Shown here piece by piece: positions 24,839 to 33,930 of a DNA stretch of 64,000 bases. Position numbers and translations under genes: made by a program. The stretch is from positions 434,001 to 498,000 of the forward strand of contig JAWKWB010000005.1 of NCBI GenBank assembly GCA_041397775.1. Reading direction: 5' to 3'. The notes beneath the pieces were generated by a model. The model saw only the letters and a program-made list of their open reading frames with translations. It made no database searches and was not told the origin of the DNA. Position 1 is the stretch's first letter. Every line of letters begins with the position of its first letter. This DNA comes from Ga0077555 sp041397775. GTDB lineage: Bacteria; Pseudomonadota; Alphaproteobacteria; Rhizobiales; Hyphomicrobiaceae.

Positions 24839-26197
24839 CTACGCAGCCACCGCCGCCAGCTTCACCGCCTCGACGATGTCGCCGACGACGTCATTGACCA
24901 TGTGCTCGTCGTCGCCTTCCGCCATCACGCGAATGACCGGCTCGGTCCCCGAAGGACGGATGACGACACGGCCACGCTGGCCTAGACGCTCCTTCGCACC
25001 CTCGATCGCCTTCAACACACGCTGGTCTTCGAGCGGCTTGCCTTCCGAGAAGCGAACGTTCCTCAGGATCTGCGGCAGCGGATCGAAGCGGCGGCACACC
25101 TCGCTCACCGGCTTGCCCGTCGAGACCACCGTCGCCAGGACCTGGAGCGCCGAAACGAGCCCGTCTCCCGTCGTGGTGAAGTCGGAAAGCACGATATGGC
25201 CGGACTGCTCGCCGCCCACGTTGTAGCCATGCTTGCGCATGTGCTCCACCACGTAGCGGTCGCCGACGGGCGTGCGCACCATCGACAACCCCATGCTCTG
25301 GAAATAACGCTCCAGCCCGAGGTTCGACATGACCGTGGCCACGATCCCGCCGCCGGCCAGCCGGCCGCGGCGATGCCACGCCTCGCCGATCACCGCCATG
25401 ATCTGGTCGCCGTCGACGATCTGGGACTTCTCGTCGACGATCACCACGCGGTCCGCATCGCCATCGAGCGCGATGCCGATGTCGGCGCGCACCTCGCGCA
25501 CCTTCTCGCAAAGCGCCTCCGGCGCCGTCGAGCCGCACTTGTAGTTGATGTTGCGACCGTTGGGCTCCACGCCGATCTTGATGACTTCGGCGCCCAGTTC
25601 CCACAGGGCTTCGGGAGCCACCTTGTAGCTGGCCCCGTTGGCGCAATCGATGACGATGCGCAGGCCGTCGAGGCGAAGATTGCGTGGCAGCGTGCGCTTG
25701 GCGAACTCGATATAGCGCTCCTGGGCGCTCTCCACCCGCGTCGCACGGCCGATGCGATCGGGCGGCGCCAGCAGGGTGGCGCTGTCGGCGTCGATCAGTT
25801 CCTCGATCTCGCGCTCGGTATCGTCCGACAGCTTGTAGCCGTCGGGATTGAAGAACTTTATGCCGTTGTCCTCGTAGGGATTGTGCGAGGCCGAGATCAT
25901 CGCCCCCAGGTCCGCCCGCAGCGAGCGCGTCAGCATCGCCACCGCCGGCGTCGGCATCGGACCGAGCAGGAACACGTCCATGCCCACCGACGTGAAGCCC
26001 GACAGCAGCGCGCTTTCGATCATGTAGCCCGAAAGGCGGGTATCCTTGCCGATCACGACGCGATGGCGGTGATTGCCGTTGCCCCGCGAGAAAATATGCC
26101 CCGCCGCCATGCCGACCTTCAGCGCCATCTCGGAGGTCATGGGATGCTTGTTCGCCAAGCCCCGGATGCCATCAGTGCCAAAATAGCGGCGCGACAT
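24839..26197 (-). CDS. glmM: Phosphoglucosamine mutase
   Basis: A 452-residue alpha-D-phosphohexomutase that turns glucosamine-6-P into glucosamine-1-P for peptidoglycan and LPS precursors. The N-terminus RRYFGTDGIRG is the GlmM signature. The phosphoserine is Ser104 in SASHNPYEDNGIKFF, the metal loop is DGDADRV near residue 245, the sugar loop is GGEQSGHI, and the phosphate loop is RPSGTEPVIRVM. Length matches the family. It is not next to folP or ftsH as in many bacteria and is probably transcribed alone. GGGGGG precedes the ATG at 26197. Confidence 0.97.
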   Translation of the reverse strand: MSRRYFGTDGIRGLANKHPMTSEMALKVGMAAGHIFSRGNGNHRHRVVIGKDTRLSGYMIESALLSGFTSVGMDVFLLGPMPTPAVAMLTRSLRADLGAMISASHNPYEDNGIKFFNPDGYKLSDDTEREIEELIDADSATLLAPPDRIGRATRVESAQERYIEFAKRTLPRNLRLDGLRIVIDCANGASYKVAPEALWELGAEVIKIGVEPNGRNINYKCGSTAPEALCEKVREVRADIGIALDGDADRVVIVDEKSQIVDGDQIMAVIGEAWHRRGRLAGGGIVATVMSNLGLERYFQSMGLSMVRTPVGDRYVVEHMRKHGYNVGGEQSGHIVLSDFTTTGDGLVSALQVLATVVSTGKPVSEVCRRFDPLPQILRNVRFSEGKPLEDQRVLKAIEGAKERLGQRGRVVIRPSGTEPVIRVMAEGDDEHMVNDVVGDIVEAVKLAAVAA

Positions 26198-26715
26198 GGT
26201 AACCCCCCTCGATATCCCGAACTGGACGTTGTCCGCTCACTGAGTGCCGGCCAACAGGCCCGAACGGACCGGTTCATCGCCTCAGCGCGGCGCCTCGGGC
26301 ACTCGCATAGCCGAGTCTCTATTATGCTGTAACTTCACAAACGATGGCGCCAGGTTGCAGCGGCTTAGTGCAGGCCTTTTCGCTCATCAACGCCTTGTAC
26401 TGAGAATGAATAGAGCCAGGCAACCTTGCCAACACCAAATAGTGCGGGATCGAACCGCGACGCATTGGCCACAGCGTGCCGGCCAGTGCTGCGCTTCCGG
26501 CATCTGCCTTGAGACACGGCTCGCCTCATAGCATGTCCTCGAAACCGGAAAAACACTGATACACGACTGTTTTTAATATTTGTTTTCCGCACGACGCCTG
26601 GTCGCGAAGCCGGCGAAGAGCGGAAAGCGGACGCCGAATGCGCGCTACGCTGGCATCCCGCGCCCGCTGCGCTTACAAGGTAGGTCGATTTGACGCCGCC
26701 GCCCGGGTAAGACGC
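26198..26715 (+). other. 518-bp intergenic region, locally AT-rich
   Basis: This divergent gap between glmM and the mutase small-subunit gene shows no convincing gene. Short frames here have no family resemblance, and composition drops well below the surrounding GC, especially at 26310-26420 and 26555-26590 where runs of T and A occur. It must carry the promoters of both flanking genes. No terminator, tRNA or repeat was recognised in it. It may be the remnant of a lost or inserted element. Confidence 0.5.
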
Positions 26716-28602
26716 ATGACCGACATCAAGCTCGCCGACCAATTTCCTGCCGCCCAGCATGCCCAATGGCGTGCCCTCGTCGACAAGGCCCTGAAAGGCG
26801 GCGACTTCGAGCGTCGGCTGGTCTCGCGCACGCTCGACAACATTCGTATCGAGCCCCTCTATACGCGCGCGGCCTTGAACGTTGCTGGCACCGGCATGCC
26901 GGGCGAGGCGCCCATGACACGCGGGCTGGCGCCGCCGCAGCCACGCGCGGGATGGGATATCCGCCAGCTTCACGCCGACGACGATCCCGCGCGTGCCAAT
27001 GCCGCCATCCTGGACGATCTGGCGGGCGGCGTGACGTCCGTGATGTTGCGCGTCGCGGCCCCCGGCCAGTTCGGCCTGCCCTACGAGGGCGACGCGATCG
27101 CCCGCACCCTGAAGGGCGTGCATCTGGACGTATGTCCCGTCGCGCTCGACGCGGGCGAATACACGCCCGATGCCGCCGGTGCACTCATTGCGCTATGGCG
27201 CCAGGCGGGCCTTGCCGAGACGCAGTGGCACGGCGCCTTCAACTACGATCCCCTCGGCAACCTCGCGCGCACGGGCGCTCTCTACAACGCCATCCCCAAG
27301 GCGCTGGCGATCGCTGCCGACCTCGTCGTCCGCTGCAAGGGCACGGCCGTGCAGGCGGTCATGGCCGACGGCCGCCCCTATCACGAAGCCGGCGCCAGCG
27401 AGGCGCAGGAATTGGCCGCAATGCTGGCGACGCTGGTCGCCTATCTGAGGGCTGCCGAGGCTGCCGGCATGTCTCCCGACGCCGCCTTGCCGCACATCGC
27501 CGTGGGGCTCGCCGCCGATGCGGATCAGTTGCTGACCATTGCCAAGCTGCGCGCCGCCCGTCACCTCGTCTGGCGCATCGCCGAGGCCTCCGGCGCGGGC
27601 GAGGCCGTCGCCGCCGTCCGCATCGCAGTCACCACCAGCGAACGCATGATGGCCGAGCGCGACCCTTGGGTGAACATGCTGCGCACCACGATGGCCTGCG
27701 CCGCCGCCGCCATGGGCGGGGCCGACGCCATCACGGTACTGCCTTTCACCTGGGCCCTCGGCCGCCCCGATGCTTTCGCACGTCGCATCGCGCGCAATAC
27801 GCATCACGTCCTGATCGAGGAAAGCGGCCTCGACCGCGTCATCGACCCCGCTGGCGGCAGCTTCGCCATGGAGGAGCTTACCGACAAGCTGGCGCGCGAA
27901 GCGTGGGCGCTGTTCCAGGAAATCGAGGCCGGTGGCGGCATGGCCGCAGCCCTGACCAGCGGTGCCATAGCAAAGCGCATCGCCGCGACGGCCACCGAGC
28001 GCGACAAGGCCATCGCCACGGGACGCCTCTCCCTCACGGGCACGTCGGCTTTCCCCAGGCTCGGCGACGATGGCGTCACCGCCGATCCGCATCCCGCACC
28101 GCTGCCCGCAACCCTCAACGGTGCCACCATCGCGCCGCTGCGCGCCCGCCGCGTCGGTGCCGCCTTCGAGGCCTTGCGCAATCGCGCCGATGCGATGGCA
28201 GCCGGCGGCAAGGCGCCCCCCACGGTATTCCTCGCCTCGCTCGGACCGCTCGCCGTGCACTCCGCCCGCACGACATGGATCGCGAATTTCCTCGCCGCCG
28301 GCGGCATCGCGGTGAAGTCGGGCGACGGCTTCACCAACAGCGCCGACGCAGGGCGCGCCTTTGCCGAGTCGGGGTGCCGCATCGCCTGCATCTGCTCGTC
28401 CGACGATGTCTATGGCGAGCTGGGCGAAGCGACCGCCTCCGCGCTCAAGGGCGCCGGTGCGGCCAGCGTCTACCTCGCCGGCCGTCCGAAGGAGCAGGAA
28501 TCGGCGCTCGCAGCCGCTGGCGTCGACGCCTTCCTCTATGCCGGCATGGACGCCGTCACCATCCTCGCGAAACTCCTCGACGACGCCGGTGCCGCCCGCT
28601 GA
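26716..28602 (+). CDS. mutA: Methylmalonyl-CoA mutase small (beta) subunit
   Basis: A 628-residue protein matching the non-catalytic partner of heterodimeric methylmalonyl-CoA mutase. The TIM-barrel part shows RIEPLYTRA, GWDIRQLH, GAFNYDPLGNLARTG, then RNTHHVLIEESGLDRVIDPAGGS. The C-terminal domain (FLASLGPLAVHSARTTWIANFL onward) has the cobalamin-domain fold but lacks the Asp-x-His-x-x-Gly cobalamin ligand, as expected for the beta chain. The ATG at 26716 begins the conserved part; an upstream frame back to 26638 is not supported. The large subunit gene, normally next door, is absent, and an MFS gene follows instead. Confidence 0.9.
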   Translation: MTDIKLADQFPAAQHAQWRALVDKALKGGDFERRLVSRTLDNIRIEPLYTRAALNVAGTGMPGEAPMTRGLAPPQPRAGWDIRQLHADDDPARANAAILDDLAGGVTSVMLRVAAPGQFGLPYEGDAIARTLKGVHLDVCPVALDAGEYTPDAAGALIALWRQAGLAETQWHGAFNYDPLGNLARTGALYNAIPKALAIAADLVVRCKGTAVQAVMADGRPYHEAGASEAQELAAMLATLVAYLRAAEAAGMSPDAALPHIAVGLAADADQLLTIAKLRAARHLVWRIAEASGAGEAVAAVRIAVTTSERMMAERDPWVNMLRTTMACAAAAMGGADAITVLPFTWALGRPDAFARRIARNTHHVLIEESGLDRVIDPAGGSFAMEELTDKLAREAWALFQEIEAGGGMAAALTSGAIAKRIAATATERDKAIATGRLSLTGTSAFPRLGDDGVTADPHPAPLPATLNGATIAPLRARRVGAAFEALRNRADAMAAGGKAPPTVFLASLGPLAVHSARTTWIANFLAAGGIAVKSGDGFTNSADAGRAFAESGCRIACICSSDDVYGELGEATASALKGAGAASVYLAGRPKEQESALAAAGVDAFLYAGMDAVTILAKLLDDAGAAR

Positions 28603-28661
28603 CGGCGGCACCGTCCATTCCAACCCGCAACGTGCGCTCCTCCTACAGGTAGGCCCTGCCC

Positions 28662-29861
28662 ATGCCGCTCGAACGCCGCGTGCTGATCTGGATGTGCGTG
28701 CTCGTCGCCATCAATCAGCTCGGCTTCGGCGCCATGATCCCGTCGCTGCCGCTCTATGCCCAATCCTTCGGCGTACCCGCCTCCGCCATCGGACTGGCCG
28801 TCGCCATCTACGGCCTGGCGCGCTTCGTCGTGGCAATTCCGTCGGGGCGGCTGTCGGATAGCCTGGGGCGCCGGCCCACGATCGCCATCGGCGGCTTGAT
28901 CTCGGCCATCGGCAATCTGTGGTGTGCCTGGGCCACCAGCTATCCCGAATTCATCCTGGCGCGCTTCGTGGCCGGGGCCGGCGCCGGCCTTCTCGTGACC
29001 ACGGGACAGGTCGTCCTCGCCGACATCACCAGGCCCGAAAACCGCGGCCGCACCATCGCCATCTACCAGGGCACCTTCATCTTCGCGGTGGGCATCGGCC
29101 CCTTCCCCGGCGGGCTGCTGGCCGAGCACTTCGGCCTCGCCGCACCGTTCACGGCCTACGGCGTGATGGCCTTGCTCGCTGCCATCGTCGCCTGGTTCGC
29201 GGTCGCCGAGACACGCGACTTCGGCGCCAACGCCCGCAAGGCCGGGCAGAAGGCCCTCTCCTTCATCGATCAGCTCCGGCTGCTGACTGCCAACATCGGC
29301 TTCCTGCTCGTCAGCCTGATCGTGCTGATGAATGCGGTCGTGCGGACGGGCGGGCTCTTTTCCATCATTCCCCTGCTCGCCACGGAGCAGTTGAAAATCT
29401 CAGTCTCCGCCATCGGCTTCGCCATGATGATGGGCAGCATCGCGGGCCTCGCCGCCGCCTATCCCGCGGGCTGGTTGTCGGACCGCTTCGGCCGCAAGGC
29501 CGTGATCGTTCCCGCCACCATCCTCAGCGGCGGCTCGATGCTGCTGTTCTGCCTCGCGCCTTCCTACCCGTGGTTCATGGCTGCGAGCCTCCTGTGGGGC
29601 GTCGCCATCTCGGTGGGCGGCGCGGCACCTGCCGCCTATGCCGCGGACATGGCGCCCCCCGGCATGAACGCGGCCGCCATGAGCACGTTCCGCATGACCG
29701 GCGATGCGGGCTACGTCATCGGCCCGCTGCTGCTCGGCCTGATCGTCGACCTCTACGGATCGGTCGCAGCCCTCGTCGTCGCAGCCGCCAGCATGGTGCT
29801 CGTCGGTATGGCCTTCCTGGCGCTGGCGCCGGAAAGCCACAAGCCGCGCACTATCAGCTGA
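28662..29861 (+). CDS. MFS transporter (drug-efflux type)
   Basis: A 399-residue twelve-helix transporter. The first helix carries NQLGFGAMIPSLPLYA. The loop 2-3 motif A is GRLSDSLGRRPT and helix 4-5 shows the motif C-like GIGPFPGGLLAEHFG. A second motif A copy, GWLSDRFGRKAV, opens the C-terminal half. These place it among proton-driven efflux carriers (DHA1-like). It starts 59 bp after the mutase gene on the same strand and may be cotranscribed. Substrate is unknown. Confidence 0.88.
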   Translation: MPLERRVLIWMCVLVAINQLGFGAMIPSLPLYAQSFGVPASAIGLAVAIYGLARFVVAIPSGRLSDSLGRRPTIAIGGLISAIGNLWCAWATSYPEFILARFVAGAGAGLLVTTGQVVLADITRPENRGRTIAIYQGTFIFAVGIGPFPGGLLAEHFGLAAPFTAYGVMALLAAIVAWFAVAETRDFGANARKAGQKALSFIDQLRLLTANIGFLLVSLIVLMNAVVRTGGLFSIIPLLATEQLKISVSAIGFAMMMGSIAGLAAAYPAGWLSDRFGRKAVIVPATILSGGSMLLFCLAPSYPWFMAASLLWGVAISVGGAAPAAYAADMAPPGMNAAAMSTFRMTGDAGYVIGPLLLGLIVDLYGSVAALVVAAASMVLVGMAFLALAPESHKPRTIS

Positions 29862-29879
29862 CCGCTCCTTCGCCGCCGC

Positions 29880-30683
29880 CTAACGCAGTTTCGAGGCCTC
29901 CAGCTCCGTGCGGGGATAGGCGGCTTCCACGGGGATCCGCAGCACCTTGCCCGTCGGCCGATCCTCCATCCACGGCTGCACCGTGACCACCGTACGCTGG
30001 CGCGCGCCGGCCATGGCCTCCGCCACGGTCTTCCACGTCGCCAGCAGCTCCAGCGTGCAGCGCGTCACCGCCACCAGCGTGCGCCGGCCCGCCTCGGCCT
30101 GCGCGAGGGCCTCCTGCGGCGTGATCCACACGCCTTCCGCCGACTCGCGATCGTCCAGATTGTCCTCCTGCTCGTGCGGAGCCGCCGTCAGGAAGAAATG
30201 CGTGTCGAACCGCTTGGGCACCCACACCGGCGTGATCCAATGGCCGAAGTGGACCATTTCGCCAGCCGCAAGCTGCAGCCCTTCGCGCGCGATCATGCCT
30301 GCAAAGCGCGCGCTGTGCCCCTTCCGGTCCGCGCCGCGCTCCGCCGCCACCAGCCGGTCGGCATGATCCGAGCCGACCAGATGCCCGGCACCGGGCTTGC
30401 GCGCCAGCAGCAGCCCCGCCTCCTCGAACGTCTCGCGCACGGCCGCCACCCAGTAGGAGGCCTCGGGATGCGCCGCCGTCACCGGGGCGAGCTCGCGCCA
30501 CGCCGCCGCGCCATCCTCAGGATCGACCTTGCCGCCCGGAAAGACGAAGGCGCCGGCAAACGTCTGGCCGCTGCCCTGATGCCGCTCCAGCATGAAGACC
30601 TCGAGGCCATCCCCCCCGTCACGCAGGATGACGACAGATGCGGCGGGGACCGGCGTCGGCAGTGCTCCGGCTTCTTTGCTCAT
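29880..30683 (-). CDS. NUDIX hydrolase (NUDT19-like)
   Basis: A 267-residue nucleotide-diphosphate hydrolase. The Nudix box is split: GGKVDPE is followed by a roughly 25-residue insertion before RETFEEAGLLL, a layout seen in the NUDT19/CoA-diphosphatase-like branch. VVILRDGGDGLEVFMLERH opens the fold. The acidic metal-binding residues (RETFEE) are intact. The longer reading frame to 30740 is possible, but the ATG at 30683 begins just before the conserved strand. It is convergent with the upstream MFS gene (18 bp between stops) and divergent from the aminotransferase gene. Confidence 0.88.
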   Translation of the reverse strand: MSKEAGALPTPVPAASVVILRDGGDGLEVFMLERHQGSGQTFAGAFVFPGGKVDPEDGAAAWRELAPVTAAHPEASYWVAAVRETFEEAGLLLARKPGAGHLVGSDHADRLVAAERGADRKGHSARFAGMIAREGLQLAAGEMVHFGHWITPVWVPKRFDTHFFLTAAPHEQEDNLDDRESAEGVWITPQEALAQAEAGRRTLVAVTRCTLELLATWKTVAEAMAGARQRTVVTVQPWMEDRPTGKVLRIPVEAAYPRTELEASKLR

Positions 30684-30870
30684 GCGACAGTGTTCTCCCA
30701 GATCGCGGCCATGCGGCCTCCATTGCGGCGGCATCGTCACGACCCCGGCGCCTTATGTCCAGACAAATTGCCAAGGCCGCGCACAGGCACGCCACGAGGG
30801 GTCTTGGCCATCCTCGCGCAGTCGCCGTAGGATGGCGCAACGTCAGCGGGAATGCTCCAGGAGATCCCTC

Positions 30871-31800
30871 ATGTCCGAACGCGCCAATCAGCGCATCGCC
30901 TACTTCAATGGCAACTACGTGCCGGAGTCGGAGGTGAAGGTCCCCTTCCGCGACCGCAGCTTCCTCTACGGAGACGGCTGCTTCGACATGACCCGCACAT
31001 TCGAGGGCAAGCCGTTCCGCGTCGAGGAGCACATCGAACGCTTCTACCGCTCGCTGTCCTACCTGCGTATCGACATCGGCATGCGCGCGCCCGAGATGAT
31101 CGACGTGACGCACGAGGTCGTGCGCCGCAATGCCCACCTGCTCGGCAAGGGCGAGGACTGGTGGGTGGGCCAGCGCGTCTCGCGCGGCGTCAAGAGCGTG
31201 GGCGAAGGCATGGACCCCTGGGACCACATGGGACCCAACGTCGTCGTGGACTGCATGCCGCTCCCCTTCAAGGCACGCGCCGAGCATTACCGCGACGGCA
31301 TCCGCGTCATCGTCCCCTCTGTACGCCGCACACCGCCAAGCTCGCTGTCGCCGCGCGTCAAGACGCACAACTACCTCAACATGATCATGGGTGAGCTGGA
31401 GGTGCACGAGCGCGACCCCAAGGCCTGGGCCGTGCTGCTCGACGAGAACGGCAACCTGTGCGAGGGCATCGGCTCCAACATCTTCGTGGTGAAGGGCAAC
31501 CGCATCTCCACACCGCAGGGCCGCTACGTGCTGGAAGGCATTTCGCGCCAGACGGTCATCGAGTTGGCCAAGGCCGAGGGCTTCGAATTGGTGGAGCGCG
31601 ACATCGACCTCTACGACGCCTATACCGCCGACGAGGTCTTCCTCACCTCCACGAGCCTGTGCCTATGCCCCGTGACCAAGGTCAACGGCGCAGTGATCGG
31701 CGCGGGCAAGCCCGGCAAGGTCGTCAAGCATCTCCTCGGGGCCTACTCGAAGATGGTCGGCTGCGATATCGAAGCGCAGTACCTCAAGCATCTGGGCTGA
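30871..31800 (+). CDS. Class IV aminotransferase (branched-chain amino acid type)
   Basis: A 309-residue PLP enzyme of fold type IV (IlvE / D-amino-acid transaminase / 4-amino-4-deoxychorismate lyase group). Blocks are PFRDRSFLYGDGCFDMTRTF, the PLP-binding Lys in RVKTHNYLNMI near residue 165, ENGNLCEGIGSNIFVVKG, and the phosphate-binding EGISRQTVIELA. The EGIGSNIF motif favours a branched-chain aminotransferase, but this class is hard to split by eye. AGGAG lies 7 bases before the ATG, ruling out the longer upstream frame. It is followed by an SDR gene 63 bp away on the same strand. Confidence 0.87.
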   Translation: MSERANQRIAYFNGNYVPESEVKVPFRDRSFLYGDGCFDMTRTFEGKPFRVEEHIERFYRSLSYLRIDIGMRAPEMIDVTHEVVRRNAHLLGKGEDWWVGQRVSRGVKSVGEGMDPWDHMGPNVVVDCMPLPFKARAEHYRDGIRVIVPSVRRTPPSSLSPRVKTHNYLNMIMGELEVHERDPKAWAVLLDENGNLCEGIGSNIFVVKGNRISTPQGRYVLEGISRQTVIELAKAEGFELVERDIDLYDAYTADEVFLTSTSLCLCPVTKVNGAVIGAGKPGKVVKHLLGAYSKMVGCDIEAQYLKHLG

Positions 31801-31863
31801 GCACCCCGCTCGGCTCCGCATCACGAACGAACGCCACGCACGACCGCAAGGACACGCAATCGC

Positions 31864-32616
31864 ATGGATCTCCAGTTGAAGGGCAAGACGGCGCTGGTAA
31901 CGGGCGCCAGCATGGGCATCGGCCGCGGCATCGCCGAGGCGCTCGGCCGGGAAGGCGTCCGCCTCGCCATCACCGCGCGGCGCGGCGAGCTGCTCGAGGA
32001 CGTGGCCAAGACGATCGTGGCAAGCGGCGGTGCCGAGCCCGTGCGCATCGTGCAGGACGTGATGGCGCCCGACGCGCCCCAGAACATCTCCGCCAAGGCT
32101 CTGGCGGGCCTGGGCGCGGTCGACATCCTCATCAACAATGCCGGCGGCAGCCGCCAGTTCGGCAAGGACGCCACCGAGGCGCAATGGGAGGAGGCGATGA
32201 CGCTGAACTTCAATCGCCCGCGCCAGCTCGCCCACAAACTCCTGGACCAGATGATCACGCGCAACTGGGGTCGCATCATCAACATCACCGGCAAGTCCGA
32301 GCCCGAGGGCGTCAACGGCGCCTTCTCGGCCAAGGCCGGCATCCACGCCTGGGCCAAGGGCCTCTCCCGCGAGGTCGGCAAGTTCGGCATCACCGTCAAC
32401 TGCATCCCGCCCGGCCGCATCATGAGCGAGCAGATCCGCCGCAACTACACACCCGAGTACCGCCAGTGGCAGTGCGAGCACGAGATCCCCGTCGGCCGCT
32501 ACGGCGAGCCCGAGGATATCGGCAATCTCGTGTGCTATCTCGTCTCGCCGCTCGGCAGCTACATCACCGGCACGGTGATCCCCGTCGATGGCGGGTTGAG
32601 GCGCTATCAGTTCTGA
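31864..32616 (+). CDS. SDR-family protein with altered catalytic Tyr
   Basis: A 250-residue Rossmann-fold short-chain dehydrogenase/reductase. The cofactor motif TGASMGIGRG, the NNAGG structural motif and the C-terminal ITGTVIPVDGG are normal. At the active site, the stretch that should read Tyr-x-x-x-Lys is Ala153-Phe-Ser-Ala-Lys157 (GAFSAKAGIHAW), so the catalytic Tyr is absent while Lys is kept. The Ser position is within NITGKSEPEG. It may be a reductase using another proton donor or a non-enzymatic binder. It follows the class IV aminotransferase gene. Confidence 0.88.
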   Translation: MDLQLKGKTALVTGASMGIGRGIAEALGREGVRLAITARRGELLEDVAKTIVASGGAEPVRIVQDVMAPDAPQNISAKALAGLGAVDILINNAGGSRQFGKDATEAQWEEAMTLNFNRPRQLAHKLLDQMITRNWGRIINITGKSEPEGVNGAFSAKAGIHAWAKGLSREVGKFGITVNCIPPGRIMSEQIRRNYTPEYRQWQCEHEIPVGRYGEPEDIGNLVCYLVSPLGSYITGTVIPVDGGLRRYQF

Positions 32617-32670
32617 CGCCCCTCCGCGCCGCAAGGGCACGTGCAGCGGGGGATTGGAATCATTGGGAGA

Positions 32671-32689
32671 CGGGGCGTGCAACGCCCCG
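32671..32689 (+). terminator. Weak stem-loop between convergent genes
   Basis: CGGGGCGT and ACGCCCCG form an 8-bp stem with a 3-base loop in the 81-bp space between the SDR stop and the convergent binding-protein stop. There is no T-run on either strand, so termination here would depend on other factors. Confidence 0.35.
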
Positions 32690-32697
32690 CTCCACAC

Positions 32698-33726
32698 TCA
32701 CTTCTTCTTCGGCGCGGCCTTCGCCTCGTAGCGGCGCGACCACTCCTTGAGTACGGCCGCGCGGTCGTTGGCCATCTTCTGCAGATCGACCTTGGCCATG
32801 CGCGCCTCCGCATCCACCGGATAGTTCGGCGGCAGCGCCTTCACCGTCGGATCGGCGACGAGCGCGTAGTACTTCGCATAGAGCTTGTTGGCGTCGGTCG
32901 AGGCCGTCCAGTCCATGATCTTGCGCACGAGCGCACCATGCTTGGTGCCCTTCATGATGGCCGAGGCCTCCATGTCCCAACCCACGCCCTCCTTGGGCAG
33001 CACGATATCGATGGGCGCCCCGTTCGACTTCTCCTTGGCAGCCCGCATATCGAAGCCCAGGCCGATGATGCGCTCGCCCTTCGCCGCCTGCACGCACGGC
33101 GCGCTGCCCGAGTGCGTATAGACCGCGATATTCTCGTGCAGGCCGTCCATGAACGTCCACGCCGCCGCCTCGCCCATGCTCTGCAGCCACGCTGAAATGA
33201 TGAGGTAGCCTGTGCCCGAGGATGCCGGATGCGGCATCACCACCTGCCCCTTGAACCGCGGCTTGAGCAGGTCGGCATAGGTGGCAGGTGCGGCCGCGCC
33301 CGCCTTCTTGCCCTCCACCGTGTTGTAGCAGACCACCCCCAGGAAGGCGTCCATGCCGACGAACAGGCCGTCCTTCGACTGGAACTGCGGCTTGTGCCTG
33401 GCAGCGCCTGCCGCCTTGTAGGGGTCGAGCAGCCCTTCCTTGTTGAAGAGCAGCAGGCTCGATGCCGCGAGCCCCAGGATGATGTCCGCCCTGGGCGACG
33501 CCTTTTCAGCCAGCACGCGCGCCGTGATGACGCCGGTGGAATCGCGCACCCACTGGACGTTCACCTCGGGGACCGCAGTCTCGATGGCGGCCTTGAAGGT
33601 GCCGAGCTGATCGTTTTCGAGTGCCGTGTAGATCGTGACGGTCGTCTTCTGGGCGTAGGCCGGCACGTGTGCCAGAAACAGGCCGACGCTTGCCAAGCCC
33701 GCTGCTGCCAGTTTCGCAAGACGCAT
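32698..33726 (-). CDS. ABC transporter periplasmic binding protein (2-aminoethylphosphonate/iron type)
   Basis: A 342-residue type II solute-binding protein with a signal peptide (MRLAKLAAAGLASVGLFLAHVPAYA). The mature part starts KTTVTIYTALENDQLG. RADIILGLAASSLLLFNKEGLLDPY, VMPHPASSGTGYLIISAWL and VYTHSGSAPCVQAAKGE resemble binding proteins annotated for 2-aminoethylphosphonate, related to ferric-ion binders. Cargo cannot be assigned firmly. A Lys-rich tail ends the protein. No permease or ATPase gene is beside it. RBS AAAGGGAGAG precedes the ATG at 33726. Confidence 0.85.
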   Translation of the reverse strand: MRLAKLAAAGLASVGLFLAHVPAYAQKTTVTIYTALENDQLGTFKAAIETAVPEVNVQWVRDSTGVITARVLAEKASPRADIILGLAASSLLLFNKEGLLDPYKAAGAARHKPQFQSKDGLFVGMDAFLGVVCYNTVEGKKAGAAAPATYADLLKPRFKGQVVMPHPASSGTGYLIISAWLQSMGEAAAWTFMDGLHENIAVYTHSGSAPCVQAAKGERIIGLGFDMRAAKEKSNGAPIDIVLPKEGVGWDMEASAIMKGTKHGALVRKIMDWTASTDANKLYAKYYALVADPTVKALPPNYPVDAEARMAKVDLQKMANDRAAVLKEWSRRYEAKAAPKKK

Positions 33727-33930
33727 CGCACTCTCCCTTTTTTTGGCGATGACCCAGCATTGCAAGTTTTCGCGGTTGCGAGAATACCCACGGCGCATGA
33801 CAGCGGGGTGACGTCGTCGTGATCTTCAAATCGCGCCCCGCCAAATGCCCGCTTGTGCGAAACGGGCCAGTCGGGCTTCTATGCGCGCCTGATTTGCGCG
33901 CAGGCGTGCGCCCAGCCCAGGAGATCTCCC

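Noticed and set aside
26244..26531. Rightward 95-residue frame in the glmM-mutA gap
   Set aside because: No family resemblance, poor start context and AT-shifted composition unlike real genes here.
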